Shown here one piece after another: positions 20,590-29,530 of a DNA stretch of 64,000 bases; positions within the stretch are counted from its first letter, which is position 1; each line of letters opens with the position of its first letter. Below the pieces are notes generated by a model, which did no database searches, had not been told where the DNA came from, and saw only the letters and a list, made by a program, of their open reading frames with translations. The position numbers were made by a program, and so were the translations under genes. Source of the DNA: Photorhabdus noenieputensis (lineage in GTDB: Bacteria; Pseudomonadota; Gammaproteobacteria; Enterobacterales; Enterobacteriaceae); the NCBI RefSeq assembly GCF_018448935.1, contig NZ_RCWC01000033.1, forward strand, positions 1 through 64,000, given 5' to 3'.

Positions 20590-20605
20590 CTGTATAAACA
20601 AACAG
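20590..20605 (+). promoter_or_regulatory. LexA box 2 upstream of lexA
   Basis: CTGTATAAACAAACAG, a full CTG-N10-CAG SOS box that lies just before the ribosome site GGGGA of lexA. Confidence 0.9.
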
Positions 20606-20613
20606 GGGACGAA

Positions 20614-21219
20614 ATGAAAGCACTTACCGCAAGGCAGCAGCAAGTTTATGACTTGGTGCGTGACCATATTTCGCAAACAGGTATGCCGCCGACGCGTGCT
20701 GAAATTGCAGCACGTCTTGGCTTTCGTTCACCTAACGCGGCTGAAGAGCATTTGAAAGCATTGGCTCGTAAAGGGGTGATAGAGATTGTCGCTGGGGCAT
20801 CTAGGGGTATCCGTTTGCTGGTTGAAGAATCTGGTTTACCGTTAATTGGCCGTGTAGCCGCAGGTGAACCACTGTTGGCGCAGGAGCATATTGAAAGTCA
20901 TTATCAGGTTGATCCGGCACTGTTTAAGCCAAGTGCGGATTTCCTGTTGCGAGTCAGCGGCATGTCTATGAAAGATGTTGGGATTATGGATGGTGATCTA
21001 TTGGCCGTGCATAAAACACAAGATGTTCGTAATGGGCAGATTATTGTTGCTCGCATTGAAGATGAAGTGACGGTAAAACGTTTTAAGCAGACTGGAAATA
21101 GAGTTGAATTGCTGGCAGAAAACCCCGAATTTAAGCCAATTGTGGTGGATTTGCGTGAGCAGAGTCTGACAATTGAAGGATTGGCGGTTGGGGTAATTCG
21201 TAACGGCAACTGGTCTTGA
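20614..21219 (+). CDS. lexA: LexA, SOS repressor
   Basis: 201 residues. N-terminal winged helix (about 1-70; [24 protein letters not shown]) and C-terminal S24 peptidase domain. Self-cleavage site Ala-Gly in GRVAAGEPL (about 84-85); catalytic Ser in SGMSMKDVG (about 119) and Lys in VTVKRFK (about 156). Represses DNA-damage genes, here including itself and the uvrA/ssb pair (see SOS boxes). dinF, which follows lexA in E. coli, is missing. Confidence 0.98.
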   Translation: MKALTARQQQVYDLVRDHISQTGMPPTRAEIAARLGFRSPNAAEEHLKALARKGVIEIVAGASRGIRLLVEESGLPLIGRVAAGEPLLAQEHIESHYQVDPALFKPSADFLLRVSGMSMKDVGIMDGDLLAVHKTQDVRNGQIIVARIEDEVTVKRFKQTGNRVELLAENPEFKPIVVDLREQSLTIEGLAVGVIRNGNWS

Positions 21220-21374
21220 TAATAAAATATCAAATTGTTGTTTTTGAGATTATTAAAGAATTGCAATATTCCGGCAGAATCATGTTGTTGAATTTATCGT
21301 TGTGATTATCTTAAACGTGATTCTGCGGTTGTTTATTTCAGTCAGGCTTTGTACCAAAAGTAAGTATTTACTTA

Positions 21375-21884
21375 CTATTTCTTTTTTACTTCAATGCTGT
21401 GGTCATGCTGGCATTCATCTCGCTTAGCACAGGATTCGATCTCTTCACAGGATGAGCATAATCCATGCGCTTCGATGATGGTATGGCGTAAACTGAACCC
21501 GGCTGTTTTTGCGAGTTGTTGGATGGCGGATTCGACGGTTCCACCATCTCGTTCCGTAACAGAACCACAACGGTCACAAATAAACATCGCTGAAGTGTGA
21601 CTTGGTTGTTCAATATGGTGACATAGGACATAGCTGTTGGTGGATTCTATTTTATGAATAAACCCCTGTTCCAACAGAAATTCCAGTGCCCGATATACGG
21701 TGGGCGGTTTGGCCTGCGGTTCTGCTTTCCGTAGCAAATCCAGTAAATCATAAGCACTGATTGCCCCTGGCTGCTCTGAAATGAGACGCAAAACCTCAAG
21801 CCGCTGCGGAGTAAAGCGGACTCCACGAGCCTGGCAAATAACTTCGGCTTGTTCCAGTAACTTTTTTTGATTAATCAATTTCAT
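21375..21884 (-). CDS. zur: Zur, zinc-responsive Fur-family repressor
   Basis: 169 residues. N-terminal winged helix (RFTPQRLEVLRLI; AKPPTVYRALEFLLEQGF) followed by a dimerisation domain with the structural zinc site CDRCG and a second CSSC pair, and the His-rich end ECQHDHS. Very close to E. coli Zur throughout. Represses zinc uptake genes when zinc is sufficient. It is separated from lexA by about 150 bases and transcribed toward it. Confidence 0.96.
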   Translation of the reverse strand: MKLINQKKLLEQAEVICQARGVRFTPQRLEVLRLISEQPGAISAYDLLDLLRKAEPQAKPPTVYRALEFLLEQGFIHKIESTNSYVLCHHIEQPSHTSAMFICDRCGSVTERDGGTVESAIQQLAKTAGFSLRHTIIEAHGLCSSCEEIESCAKRDECQHDHSIEVKKK

Positions 21885-22103
21885 TGCGCCCCTTACAACC
21901 AGTACGATAATAATATTGTGATGTTATCATGTTTCTTCAATAGAAAATATTATCCAGCGAAGTTCATTGTGATTGTCCCCTGATGGAGTTAATTTGACTA
22001 AATTGGTACTTAGTAGCAAAAATAATGTTTTCTTGAAGTTTATGATAATACAGACAAGAATTATCGTATATGACAGATAATTTTCGGAAAGGAAGCATTT
22101 GTG

Positions 22104-23246
22104 ATGAAAGAGCTTTTACAAAATCAGCCTCATTATAGACAATTCCCAGTTAAAGGCTATCAGGTAATGAAACATATTATCTGTGAAAAAAGAAAGTTAC
22201 CTTTTCTCAGAGCATTATATGCATTGATTAATATTTTATTTGTAATTGCAGTATGTATGGGTATTGTATTATCTGTAGCAATTGTTTTATTTATAATAGG
22301 TAATGTATCTGTCCCTGATGCTGATTATTTACTTCTTGCACAAGTAGGAAGTGTAGCATTATTAGGTGTAATGTTACTCTCTGTGATTATTTATCGCATT
22401 GTTAAGCGTCCTGAATGGGAACAACGGCGTTATTATCAACAAGCAGGTTTGTCTCTTTTACCAGAAGATAAGCGCCAGGCATTACGGTTAAATATTGTTA
22501 GTGACTATTGGCTAGGTTTTTGGAGTGAAACTCTAGAGCATTATCCTCTACAGTCACGGGTTGCTCATGATAACTATCGTTACTGCCTGCTTCCATTATC
22601 TTTGACCCAAGAACATCAATCCCAATTATATAGCGACTGGGGAATTATTGATGAAGAAGGGTATATGAAAATGCTAACGGGTTTGTGGGAAGGGATACAT
22701 TCAAAACATTTTGCTATTGATGCTGCTCTTAGTGATGGGAAAATGTTTAAAGTGCTTGCCAAATTAGTTGAAGTAACACCCGACTATATTCATAAATGCG
22801 CCAAACCTATTAATAAACGCCCTCCTGCATTAGTGTGGGGATTTGATTTGTGGCTGGCAATCGTTTTAAGTCGCAACTGTTTTTGTGCCGGTTATATCAG
22901 TGAAGAAATGGCATGGAAAAATATGTTGAAAACCGCTGATTATGTTTATGAAATCTTCGGTAGTTTTGATGAGTTTTATACAAACTTTCGGCTAGGCAAT
23001 GCTTACTGGAGTAATGATTTTGATCGGTCTAAAGAACGGCTGGAACAATTTAATTATTATAAGTCACATTGTGACTGGCCAATTGCTAGTTTGCCGTGGC
23101 CTGAACCAAAAGGCATTATTATGGAAAGGCAGATGATGACAGGTTTTTCTGCATTAGTAGAAGATGTTTTACGCAGTAACATGGAAGAACAACAAAGTTA
23201 TGAATTTGATATTACTGAACTGTCAGCGTCTCGTGTACTCCATTAA
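22104..23246 (+). CDS. DUF1266 membrane-associated protein
   Basis: 380 residues from the ATG at 22104 (a GTG three bases earlier is equally placed for AAAGGAAG). Two transmembrane helices near 36-65 and 75-97, then a soluble domain with the DUF1266 signature: WGFDLWLAIVLSRN, CAGYISEEMAW, and a YxNFRLGNAYW block. This family includes E. coli YbeR/YbeU-type proteins and proteins near secretion or phage genes; no function is established. Codon use is more AT-rich than zur, which suggests an inserted gene. It opens the accessory block between zur and dusA. Confidence 0.75.
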   Translation: MKELLQNQPHYRQFPVKGYQVMKHIICEKRKLPFLRALYALINILFVIAVCMGIVLSVAIVLFIIGNVSVPDADYLLLAQVGSVALLGVMLLSVIIYRIVKRPEWEQRRYYQQAGLSLLPEDKRQALRLNIVSDYWLGFWSETLEHYPLQSRVAHDNYRYCLLPLSLTQEHQSQLYSDWGIIDEEGYMKMLTGLWEGIHSKHFAIDAALSDGKMFKVLAKLVEVTPDYIHKCAKPINKRPPALVWGFDLWLAIVLSRNCFCAGYISEEMAWKNMLKTADYVYEIFGSFDEFYTNFRLGNAYWSNDFDRSKERLEQFNYYKSHCDWPIASLPWPEPKGIIMERQMMTGFSALVEDVLRSNMEEQQSYEFDITELSASRVLH

Positions 23247-23262
23247 TATTTACATGAAAATG

Positions 23263-23292
23263 TTTCCCCTTGAAGAACATTTCGAGGGGAAA
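23263..23292 (+). terminator. Stem-loop after the DUF1266 gene
   Basis: TTTCCCC and GGGGAAA form the base of a stem whose inner part is imperfect. Lies 17 bases after the stop codon. Confidence 0.6.
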
Positions 23293-23401
23293 TAAGTAAT
23301 TAATATTGCATTCAGCATAATTAAAATATCAAAATGGTTTTAAGTGAGAGAACGAATTTTTTCATTATGGTACCTATTATTTCTAAAGGTAACATAATTT
23401 A

Positions 23402-23440
23402 CCCCGTTTCCTGAAATCACTTGTTTCAAATGAAACGGGG
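23402..23440 (-). terminator. Stem-loop after the alpha-hydroxy-acid oxidase gene
   Basis: CCCCGTTTC at 23402-23410 pairs with GAAACGGGG at 23432-23440, just past the minus-strand stop codon at 23468. An inner part (TGAAA/TTTCA) also pairs. Confidence 0.7.
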
Positions 23441-23467
23441 CCAATATTTGCTTTATTAGTTGATGGG

Positions 23468-24658
23468 CTAAATCAAGCTAATAAATTTTCTCTCTATATC
23501 TTTAATGGCCGCACATCCTGCTAGCTTCATGCTAAGTTTCAACTCATCCTTTAGTAGGTTTAAAATGGAAGTTACGCCTGGTGCTCCACCTAATGCCAGC
23601 GCATATAAAATGGGCCTACCGATAGCGACAGCTTTGGCACCTAATGCGAGAGCCTTGAACACATGGGTACCGCGGCGGATGCCTCCATCTAAATAGACCG
23701 GAATTTTAGATCCAACAGCTTCAACAATGTGCGGTAATGAAGCGATTGCTGCCGGGACACTATCCAACTGCCGACCACCGTGGTTAGAAACTTGAATCGC
23801 TGTGGCACCATGTTCAACACATTCTTTAGCATTTTCGGCGGATTGAATACCTTTTACGATGATTGGCAGACCTGATTCTTTGGCGAGGAACTCCAGGTCA
23901 TTAAAATCAAGATCCCGTTTAAATAGCGCTGTAATCTCTGATAAGCTTGCCCCTGCGGGAACGCCTGGAATATTAGGAAATGGTAATGAATGTGGGAAAA
24001 CAAATTTATTACGTTTATCGGTTTCTCTGTTACCACTCCACTCTAAATCGACCGTAAAGACGATTGCAGTTGCCCCCATCGCTTTGGCTCGGCGTATCAT
24101 TTCGCGGTTAATGCCCATATCTTTGGTAAAATAAATTTGGAACCATTTGGGGCCATTACTCACTTTTGCTATCTCTTCAAGAGATGAATTAGCCAGAGTT
24201 TGTGCGGTAAACAGTGTACCGGCATCGGCAGCGCCTCTTGCTGTTCCCAATTCAGCAGTAGTATGAGATAGCCCATGTGCGGCCATTGGGGGAATGAAAA
24301 TAGGCATATCCACTTTACTGCCGAGTAATTCGGTTGTTGTGTCAGGCTCTTTTACTCCTGCGAGATAGCGGGGAATAATTTGAAAATCGTCAAAGGCTCT
24401 AGTGTTTTCACGTAGCGTCCATTCATCACCTGAACCGCCGCTGATATAGCCAAATTGGGGCGCAGGAATCAATTTACGCGCTTCATCTTCCAGGTCATAA
24501 AGATTAATAATATCAAGGGATTTTTCTGCACTATTTGTTTTGTATGCTCCTGTCAGTTTTATGTTAGCAGTTGCAGCGTTGGCTGAGGATACAGCGGATA
24601 GCGTACCGGCAGCAGCAAGACTTAATCCTCCAACTATGACGTCTCTTCTTGATGGCAT
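23468..24658 (-). CDS. Tat-targeted FMN-dependent alpha-hydroxy-acid oxidase/dehydrogenase
   Basis: 396 residues. The N-terminus has a twin-arginine signal (SRRDVIVGGLSLAAAG, cleavage likely after SANA near 29). The mature part is an FMN TIM barrel like lactate oxidase, lactate 2-monooxygenase and glycolate oxidase: YISGGSGDEWTLREN, PIFIPPMA, QIYFTKD, FTVDLEWSGNRE, IVKGI, the active His and Arg in VSNHGGRQLD, and DGGIRRGTHVFKAL. Export of a folded FMN enzyme fits the Tat route. It would oxidise an L-2-hydroxy acid in the periplasm; with no membrane dehydrogenase partner nearby, oxygen and peroxide production are possible. The substrate is unknown. Confidence 0.85.
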   Translation of the reverse strand: MPSRRDVIVGGLSLAAAGTLSAVSSANAATANIKLTGAYKTNSAEKSLDIINLYDLEDEARKLIPAPQFGYISGGSGDEWTLRENTRAFDDFQIIPRYLAGVKEPDTTTELLGSKVDMPIFIPPMAAHGLSHTTAELGTARGAADAGTLFTAQTLANSSLEEIAKVSNGPKWFQIYFTKDMGINREMIRRAKAMGATAIVFTVDLEWSGNRETDKRNKFVFPHSLPFPNIPGVPAGASLSEITALFKRDLDFNDLEFLAKESGLPIIVKGIQSAENAKECVEHGATAIQVSNHGGRQLDSVPAAIASLPHIVEAVGSKIPVYLDGGIRRGTHVFKALALGAKAVAIGRPILYALALGGAPGVTSILNLLKDELKLSMKLAGCAAIKDIERKFISLI

Positions 24659-25155
24659 ATAATTTTCCCTTACTTAGTAGGTTTAATAAGTATTGACAAT
24701 AGAATTTGTCCTCATATTAAGAATAGACCTATTCTGGATAATTCAAGCTAATAAATCCTTGAGAATGTTTTTATAAGCTGACAAAGCCTATTGGGACTGG
24801 CGATTCTTTGTTGTGAGAGGAACATCACAAAACTCAGAATAAGGTATGGTGGCTTATTTTATTTGCTTACCTGAATTTTTGGGGAACAGTTCAAAAAGAT
24901 GGACTTTGGATGTTGAATGTAAATGAGAAACTTGGTGTAAATTTTATTTAAAACATTTAATTGTTATCTTGATTAATTATAATAAAATAGTTAATTTCAC
25001 TAAGTTATAAAAATATTTCATCATTCATTATCAGAAAAAGGCTATTATTGAAAGGCGTTCTAAAATTATATGCGATGAACAGGTGGATATTTTAATTTTC
25101 ATTATCTCAAAGTCTTATTTAATGAAAACATAAGTTTTTTCCTTAAGGAGAACTC
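24659..25155. other. Promoter-bearing gap between divergent oxidase and tail fibre genes
   Basis: 497 bases without a supported gene. TTAAGGAG precedes the tail fibre start. The sequence TTTGGGGAACAGTTCA (about 24879-24894) recurs on the minus strand near 51295-51310, perhaps from a shared small repeat. Confidence 0.4.
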
Positions 25156-25992
25156 ATGAGTAATAAGAATGACTTTAAAGCCTTTTCTATTGGCCCGGAT
25201 GCGAATATTGTTTCTCAGGAAGAATATGAAGAAAGTCAGGAATTGAATATGGGTATTTTACCCAATGTTATTTCCATTGATTTATTAAATAAGGTCTTGC
25301 GTCAATCGTCAACTATATCATCAGTAGTAGCTAATTTTATCTCTACACAATGTGGTGATGATGTTTTGGATGATGGTGATATAGACAAACTCACTAGCCA
25401 ATTAAATACAGCTTTAGAGCAAAAAGCTTTAATAGAAATTCCAAGTGCTTCATTAACACAAAAAGGTGTTATTCAACTTACAGATGTACTTGGTGATAGT
25501 GACGTGTTAGCTGTTACGCAAAAGCTTGCTCAGGGAATAGTAAATTCGCTTAGTGAAAATATCAATAGCAGAGTGCCCAACATTCGGCAAGTGAATGGTA
25601 AGGAATTATCTGAGAATATTGATCTGGATGCTGTGGATATTGGGGTATACACAAAAGAAGAAGTAGATAACCAAGTTAATGCTAAAGGTAATAAGAATAC
25701 TGCCAGTAAAGCGATTAATGGCTGGTGGAAATGTGGAGATACAGGCGTTATTTACCAATGGGGGCGTACTAAGGTCATTGACGCTGGCCATATAGAGCGT
25801 ATTCAATTGCCAATTAGTTTTTCCAATACGCATTACGCCGTCAATATTAATTCTATTCAAAGTAAAATGGGTTTTATGGGGGCATCTGTTGGCTATGTAA
25901 ATGTAATTGATCATTCATCTTTCGATTTATTAAATTCTTGGGTAAATGCCAAATGGGATAGCCCATTCTTTTGGATAGCGATAGGATATTAA
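25156..25992 (+). CDS. Orphan phage tail fibre protein
   Basis: 278 residues. The N-terminus (FKAFSIGPDANIVSQEEYE to about 62, with LLNKVLRQSSTISSVVANFIS) resembles the baseplate-attachment part of prophage side tail fibres. PSASLTQKGVIQLTD is the usual collar repeat (about 97-111). The end (NGWWKCGDTGVIYQWG, then FFWIAIGY) is the receptor-binding tip found in many enterobacterial phage fibres. It is short for a fibre because the shaft is nearly absent. No capsid, sheath or integrase genes flank it. Ribosome site AAGGAG is good, so it may be expressed. Possible roles: leftover of a prophage at dusA or a spare fibre for a tailocin encoded elsewhere. Confidence 0.85.
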   Translation: MSNKNDFKAFSIGPDANIVSQEEYEESQELNMGILPNVISIDLLNKVLRQSSTISSVVANFISTQCGDDVLDDGDIDKLTSQLNTALEQKALIEIPSASLTQKGVIQLTDVLGDSDVLAVTQKLAQGIVNSLSENINSRVPNIRQVNGKELSENIDLDAVDIGVYTKEEVDNQVNAKGNKNTASKAINGWWKCGDTGVIYQWGRTKVIDAGHIERIQLPISFSNTHYAVNINSIQSKMGFMGASVGYVNVIDHSSFDLLNSWVNAKWDSPFFWIAIGY

Positions 25993-25994
25993 TT

Positions 25995-26420
25995 ATGTAT
26001 TATTACAGTGCAAAAACAAATGCTTTCTACCCGATAGAACTGAAACAAAATTATATTGCTTCTGGCTCACTGCCGGATGATATTATAGAAGTCAGTAATG
26101 ATATTTATCAGGAATATGCTGCTAATCATGCGCCAGAAGGCAAACATCGTGTAGCAAATAAAAACGGTTTGCCGGAGTGGGCAGATATTCCCCCGCCAAC
26201 GAAAGATGAATTACGGCAACATGCTGAATTCCAAAAGCAACAACTCATTGCTGAGGCAACCAATCAAATTGCACCACTGCAAGACGCTGTTGATTTAGGT
26301 ATTGCGATTGAGGAAGAGAAAACAGCTTTATTGGCATGGAAAGAGTACAGAGTCATACTTAATCGGATAGATGTTTCACAGGCAATGGATATTGATTGGC
26401 CGGAAAAACCAAAGGGATAA
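25995..26420 (+). CDS. Tail fibre assembly protein (Tfa type)
   Basis: 141 residues from the ATG at 25995, three bases after the fibre stop codon; an earlier frame start inside the fibre gene is unlikely. N-terminal YYYSAKTNAFYP and the C-terminal region with QLIAEATNQIAPLQDAVDLG and EYRVILNRIDVS are typical of Tfa chaperones, which help the fibre trimerise and may remain bound to its tip. The intact pair suggests selection for function. Confidence 0.88.
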   Translation: MYYYSAKTNAFYPIELKQNYIASGSLPDDIIEVSNDIYQEYAANHAPEGKHRVANKNGLPEWADIPPPTKDELRQHAEFQKQQLIAEATNQIAPLQDAVDLGIAIEEEKTALLAWKEYRVILNRIDVSQAMDIDWPEKPKG

Positions 26421-26442
26421 ATAGACGCAATTTTTAAATCCA

Positions 26443-26474
26443 CCCCCAAAATTGACCTGTTTGATTTTTGGGGG
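26443..26474 (+). terminator. Stem-loop after the tail fibre assembly gene
   Basis: CCCCCAAAAT and ATTTTTGGGGG form a 9- to 10-bp stem around a 12-base loop, 23 bases after the stop codon. Confidence 0.75.
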
Positions 26475-26584
26475 ATATCCGGTTTTAAACTTAAATCTTA
26501 ATTGTTGATTATCTGCTGTAAGCTAGTTTTATTATTTGTTATTTTAGATGAAATTATACTCTATATAAACTAATGGAGAAAATA

Positions 26585-27163
26585 ATGATAGGCTTTAAAG
26601 GATTAGGTCATATTAATATTGTTGTAGATGATATGATGGCAGCAATAGACTTTTATAAAAATCTATTTGGGGCAATACCAAGACAATTCTTTCCTCATTT
26701 TAAAAATAAGGGTTTTGCAAAATCAGCCGGTTTTATTAATAACCCTGAACAGGTTGATGTATCAATGGCATTTTTGGAAATTCCTAGAGCTAGGGTTTTT
26801 ATTGAGTTAATGGAATATCACAGCCCAATTGGAATAAAAAGGATTGAAATAAAAGAAGTTAATGATATTGGTGGTATTGGGCATATTTGTCTTAGAGTAA
26901 AAAACATAGATAGTGTATTTGAGCATATAAAAAACTCGCCTGATGTCAGATTGATAAATTCATCACCATTATATAAGCCATACAAAATAGATGAAATCAT
27001 CCGTGATGAATTTATGTTCTTTAAAGAGGAGGATGAAAAGAACTCTGTTTTAAAACAAGAAACTTGCGAGATTATGGGCAAGATAAGATATTTTTATTTT
27101 ATCGACAAATATAATATTCAATGGGAATTCGAAGAAGGCCATGATGATATTGGCACGGATTAA
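26585..27163 (+). CDS. VOC (glyoxalase/bleomycin resistance fold) protein
   Basis: 192 residues from the ATG at 26585, which has GGAG seven bases upstream; the ATG at 26573 contains that site itself. Two beta-alpha-beta-beta-beta modules: the first with GHINIVVDDMMAAIDFYKNLFG and a Glu in FIELMEY, the second with GHICLRV and Glu in WEFEEG. These His/Glu pairs are the standard VOC metal ligands. The family covers dioxygenases, isomerases and resistance proteins, and the specific reaction cannot be inferred. AT-rich and flanked by remnants, so likely acquired. Confidence 0.75.
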   Translation: MIGFKGLGHINIVVDDMMAAIDFYKNLFGAIPRQFFPHFKNKGFAKSAGFINNPEQVDVSMAFLEIPRARVFIELMEYHSPIGIKRIEIKEVNDIGGIGHICLRVKNIDSVFEHIKNSPDVRLINSSPLYKPYKIDEIIRDEFMFFKEEDEKNSVLKQETCEIMGKIRYFYFIDKYNIQWEFEEGHDDIGTD

Positions 27164-27177
27164 GTAGTGCTTAATAA

Positions 27178-27462
27178 TTATTTGCCGATCTGCTGGCCAG
27201 TGTAGAAGAAATGGTGAAAATTGAGAATGGTGAGCTGACACCGAAACCGGAACATGTTCATACTTTCATCGAAATTGATGTTAAAGCAATACGCGAAGCT
27301 ACCGGCTTGAAGCAGCAAGATTTTGCTGTGGCGGTCGGGGTAAGTTATGACTTGGTGAAAAATTGGGAAAGCCAACGCCGTTATCCCACTGGCGCATCAA
27401 GAAAACTGTTGTTGTTGCTTCAGGCGAACCCTTTTATTATCAACCAGCTTAAAATGATTTAA
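27178..27462 (+). pseudogene. NadS-type HTH antitoxin lacking its start
   Basis: Starting at 27178 the frame reads LFADLLASVEEMVKIENGEL..., matching the second half of the leader of NadS/HigA-like antitoxins, and continues through an intact XRE helix-turn-helix (ATGLKQQDFAVAVGVSYDLVKNWE) to the normal end. A TAA lies directly before it in place of the usual MDKT-like start. The only remaining start is the internal ATG at 27211, giving 83 residues with the DNA-binding domain intact but a poor ribosome site. The toxin gene that normally precedes it is gone, replaced by the VOC gene. A reduced DNA-binding product may still be made. Confidence 0.7.
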
Positions 27463-27912
27463 TTGAGCGGCGATGCGCCTGTATGCTGTATGGGCGTGTT
27501 TTCGTTATTGTGTCAGATATTTGATAATCAACTCTTCTGCCATCGGCAGTCCTTCCGCTGAAAATTTTAAAAGTTAGCGCTGAGTGTAATCCACTTATGG
27601 TCTAAGTTCATTCGGTCTTGTCGATCGAACTGGTGAACATGGGCAATATACTGAAACTTACCAACAAAATAGAGGTCAGAGCTCTGTTGGTGTTCATCTT
27701 GGTTTTTAGGTACGTGTGGTACGTAATTTGCGAGTTAAAGTGACGTAGCTGAGGCTTACGGGAAGCAAAACCTGATAGTTCCATCAGTACGAGGGCTTTT
27801 TACTATGTTATAGTAAGCCGTATTCCAGTTAGTTCCTGCATCCGAGTACACCATGTATATGATGTACTTAATGGGGTACTGAGAATGTCAAAATAATCTA
27901 AAAAGTATAGCA
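27463..27912. other. Gap upstream of dusA with decayed sequence
   Basis: 450 bases without an intact gene. On the minus strand, about 27515-27575 reads KFSAEGLPMAEELIIKYLTQ and a stop, which looks like the C-terminus of a vanished gene. The 5' side of dusA is a described integration site for prophages and islands; I could not find a clean pair of direct repeats by eye. Confidence 0.3.
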
Positions 27913-28950
27913 ATGCATCAAAGTAAAGAAATTGAAAAAACGTTTAAATTCAGCGAGAAAGATAAAGAAACGGTTAAATATAGCCCTAACCGTTTCTCCG
28001 TCGCCCCGATGCTCGACTGGACAGATCGTCACTGCCGTTATTTCCATCGTTTATTAAGTCAGCAAACGCTGTTATATACCGAAATGGTGACAACCGGCGC
28101 GATTATTCATGGTAAAGGCGATTATCTGGCATATAGCGAAGAAGAACATCCGATAGCATTACAACTGGGTGGCAGTGATCCGCAGGCGTTGGCGCATTGT
28201 GCGAAGATTGCTCAGGAACGTGGCTATGATGAAATTAACCTAAACGTCGGTTGTCCTTCTGACCGGGTGCAAAATGGCCGTTTTGGTGCTTGCCTGATGG
28301 GGGAAGCTGAACTGGTCGCTGATTGCGTCAAAGCCATGCAGGATGTGGTTAATGTGCCGGTGACAGTTAAAACCCGTATTGGTATTGATGAACAGGACAG
28401 TTACCAATTCCTATGTGATTTTATTGATGTTGTTGTGCAACGCAGTGGTTGCAATATATTTACCATTCATGCTCGTAAAGCTTGGCTTTCTGGTTTAAGC
28501 CCAAAAGAAAATCGTGAGATTCCACCGCTGGATTACCCACGAGTTTATCAATTGAAAAAGGATTTCCCTCAATTAACGATTGCTATTAATGGCGGTATTA
28601 AATCGCTGGAAGAAGCGAAACAGCATTTACAATATGTGGATGGAATTATGGTCGGGCGTGAGGCTTATCAGAACCCGTCTATTCTGGCACAGGTTGATCA
28701 TGAATTATTTGATACTTCAATGCCGGTGGTTGATACTGTTGCAGTGGTCAGAGCTCTTTATCCTTATATAGAGCAGGAACTATCAAAGGGAACATATCTG
28801 GGGCATATTACCCGCCATATTTTAGGTATTTTTCAAGGAATTCCGGGAGCACGCCAGTGGCGTCGTCATCTTAGTGAAAATGCCCACAAACCGGGTGCGG
28901 ATATTTCTATTGTGGAACAGGCGTTAGCTATGGTGACTGAGCGGATGTAA
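27913..28950 (+). CDS. dusA: tRNA-dihydrouridine(20/20a) synthase
   Basis: 345 residues. FMN and NADPH reduce uridines 20 and 20a in the tRNA D-loop. Blocks: [53 protein letters not shown] with the catalytic Cys, [35 protein letters not shown] and SINGGIKS-like [11 protein letters not shown]. It lies downstream of zur as in E. coli, though here about 6 kb of accessory genes separate the two. pspG, which follows dusA in E. coli, is absent. Confidence 0.97.
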   Translation: MHQSKEIEKTFKFSEKDKETVKYSPNRFSVAPMLDWTDRHCRYFHRLLSQQTLLYTEMVTTGAIIHGKGDYLAYSEEEHPIALQLGGSDPQALAHCAKIAQERGYDEINLNVGCPSDRVQNGRFGACLMGEAELVADCVKAMQDVVNVPVTVKTRIGIDEQDSYQFLCDFIDVVVQRSGCNIFTIHARKAWLSGLSPKENREIPPLDYPRVYQLKKDFPQLTIAINGGIKSLEEAKQHLQYVDGIMVGREAYQNPSILAQVDHELFDTSMPVVDTVAVVRALYPYIEQELSKGTYLGHITRHILGIFQGIPGARQWRRHLSENAHKPGADISIVEQALAMVTERM

Positions 28951-29530
28951 TACCCGCTCATTTTGCTGTTAAAGGCACAGTCATATATGAGACTTAAACA
29001 TTAAAATATTTATGGATGTCGCGATTTTTTGCCGTGCTGTAATCTGTTTTTTCGGGTTATCTTTTCATTATCGGACAAAAACAGATATCCATATATCTTT
29101 GCGAAATCTTGTGATGCTGTTCGAATAAATTAATTTTGTCATATTGGAATCTGGACAACTGTTCCGGGCAATAATATCCCAGTTTACGTGATTCGTGCTG
29201 ATAGTAAGTACATAGCAACCAGTTTGTTAGGTATTATCCAGAACGGAAGGTATGAGCATTAGGCATTTCTATTTTTTCGATAATGATATATTATGATTAT
29301 TAACAGTAGACAAGGACTAAGGTATCCAGAAATTATTGATTTCTTAATGGATATTAAATAAATATCGAATAGTAAGGTAAGTAACTAATGATAGCTTGTA
29401 AAGAAGAGACGTTATTTAAGATGAAACTTTTATGTTTGGATAACATTAGAATACAAACATAAGAGCACTGGTGTTAGTAAAACCACTAGGCTATTACACC
29501 AAAACGAAAAATTACCCTTGTGGAGGCTAG
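28951..29530. other. Gap between dusA and the GNAT gene, with a possible transposase remnant
   Basis: 580 bases with no intact gene. On the minus strand, 29057-29213 is open and reads CTYYQHESRKLGYYCPEQ and onward, which resembles the tail of an IS3-type transposase (R-x-x-LGY-x-x-P-x-Q). Too short to be sure. Confidence 0.3.
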
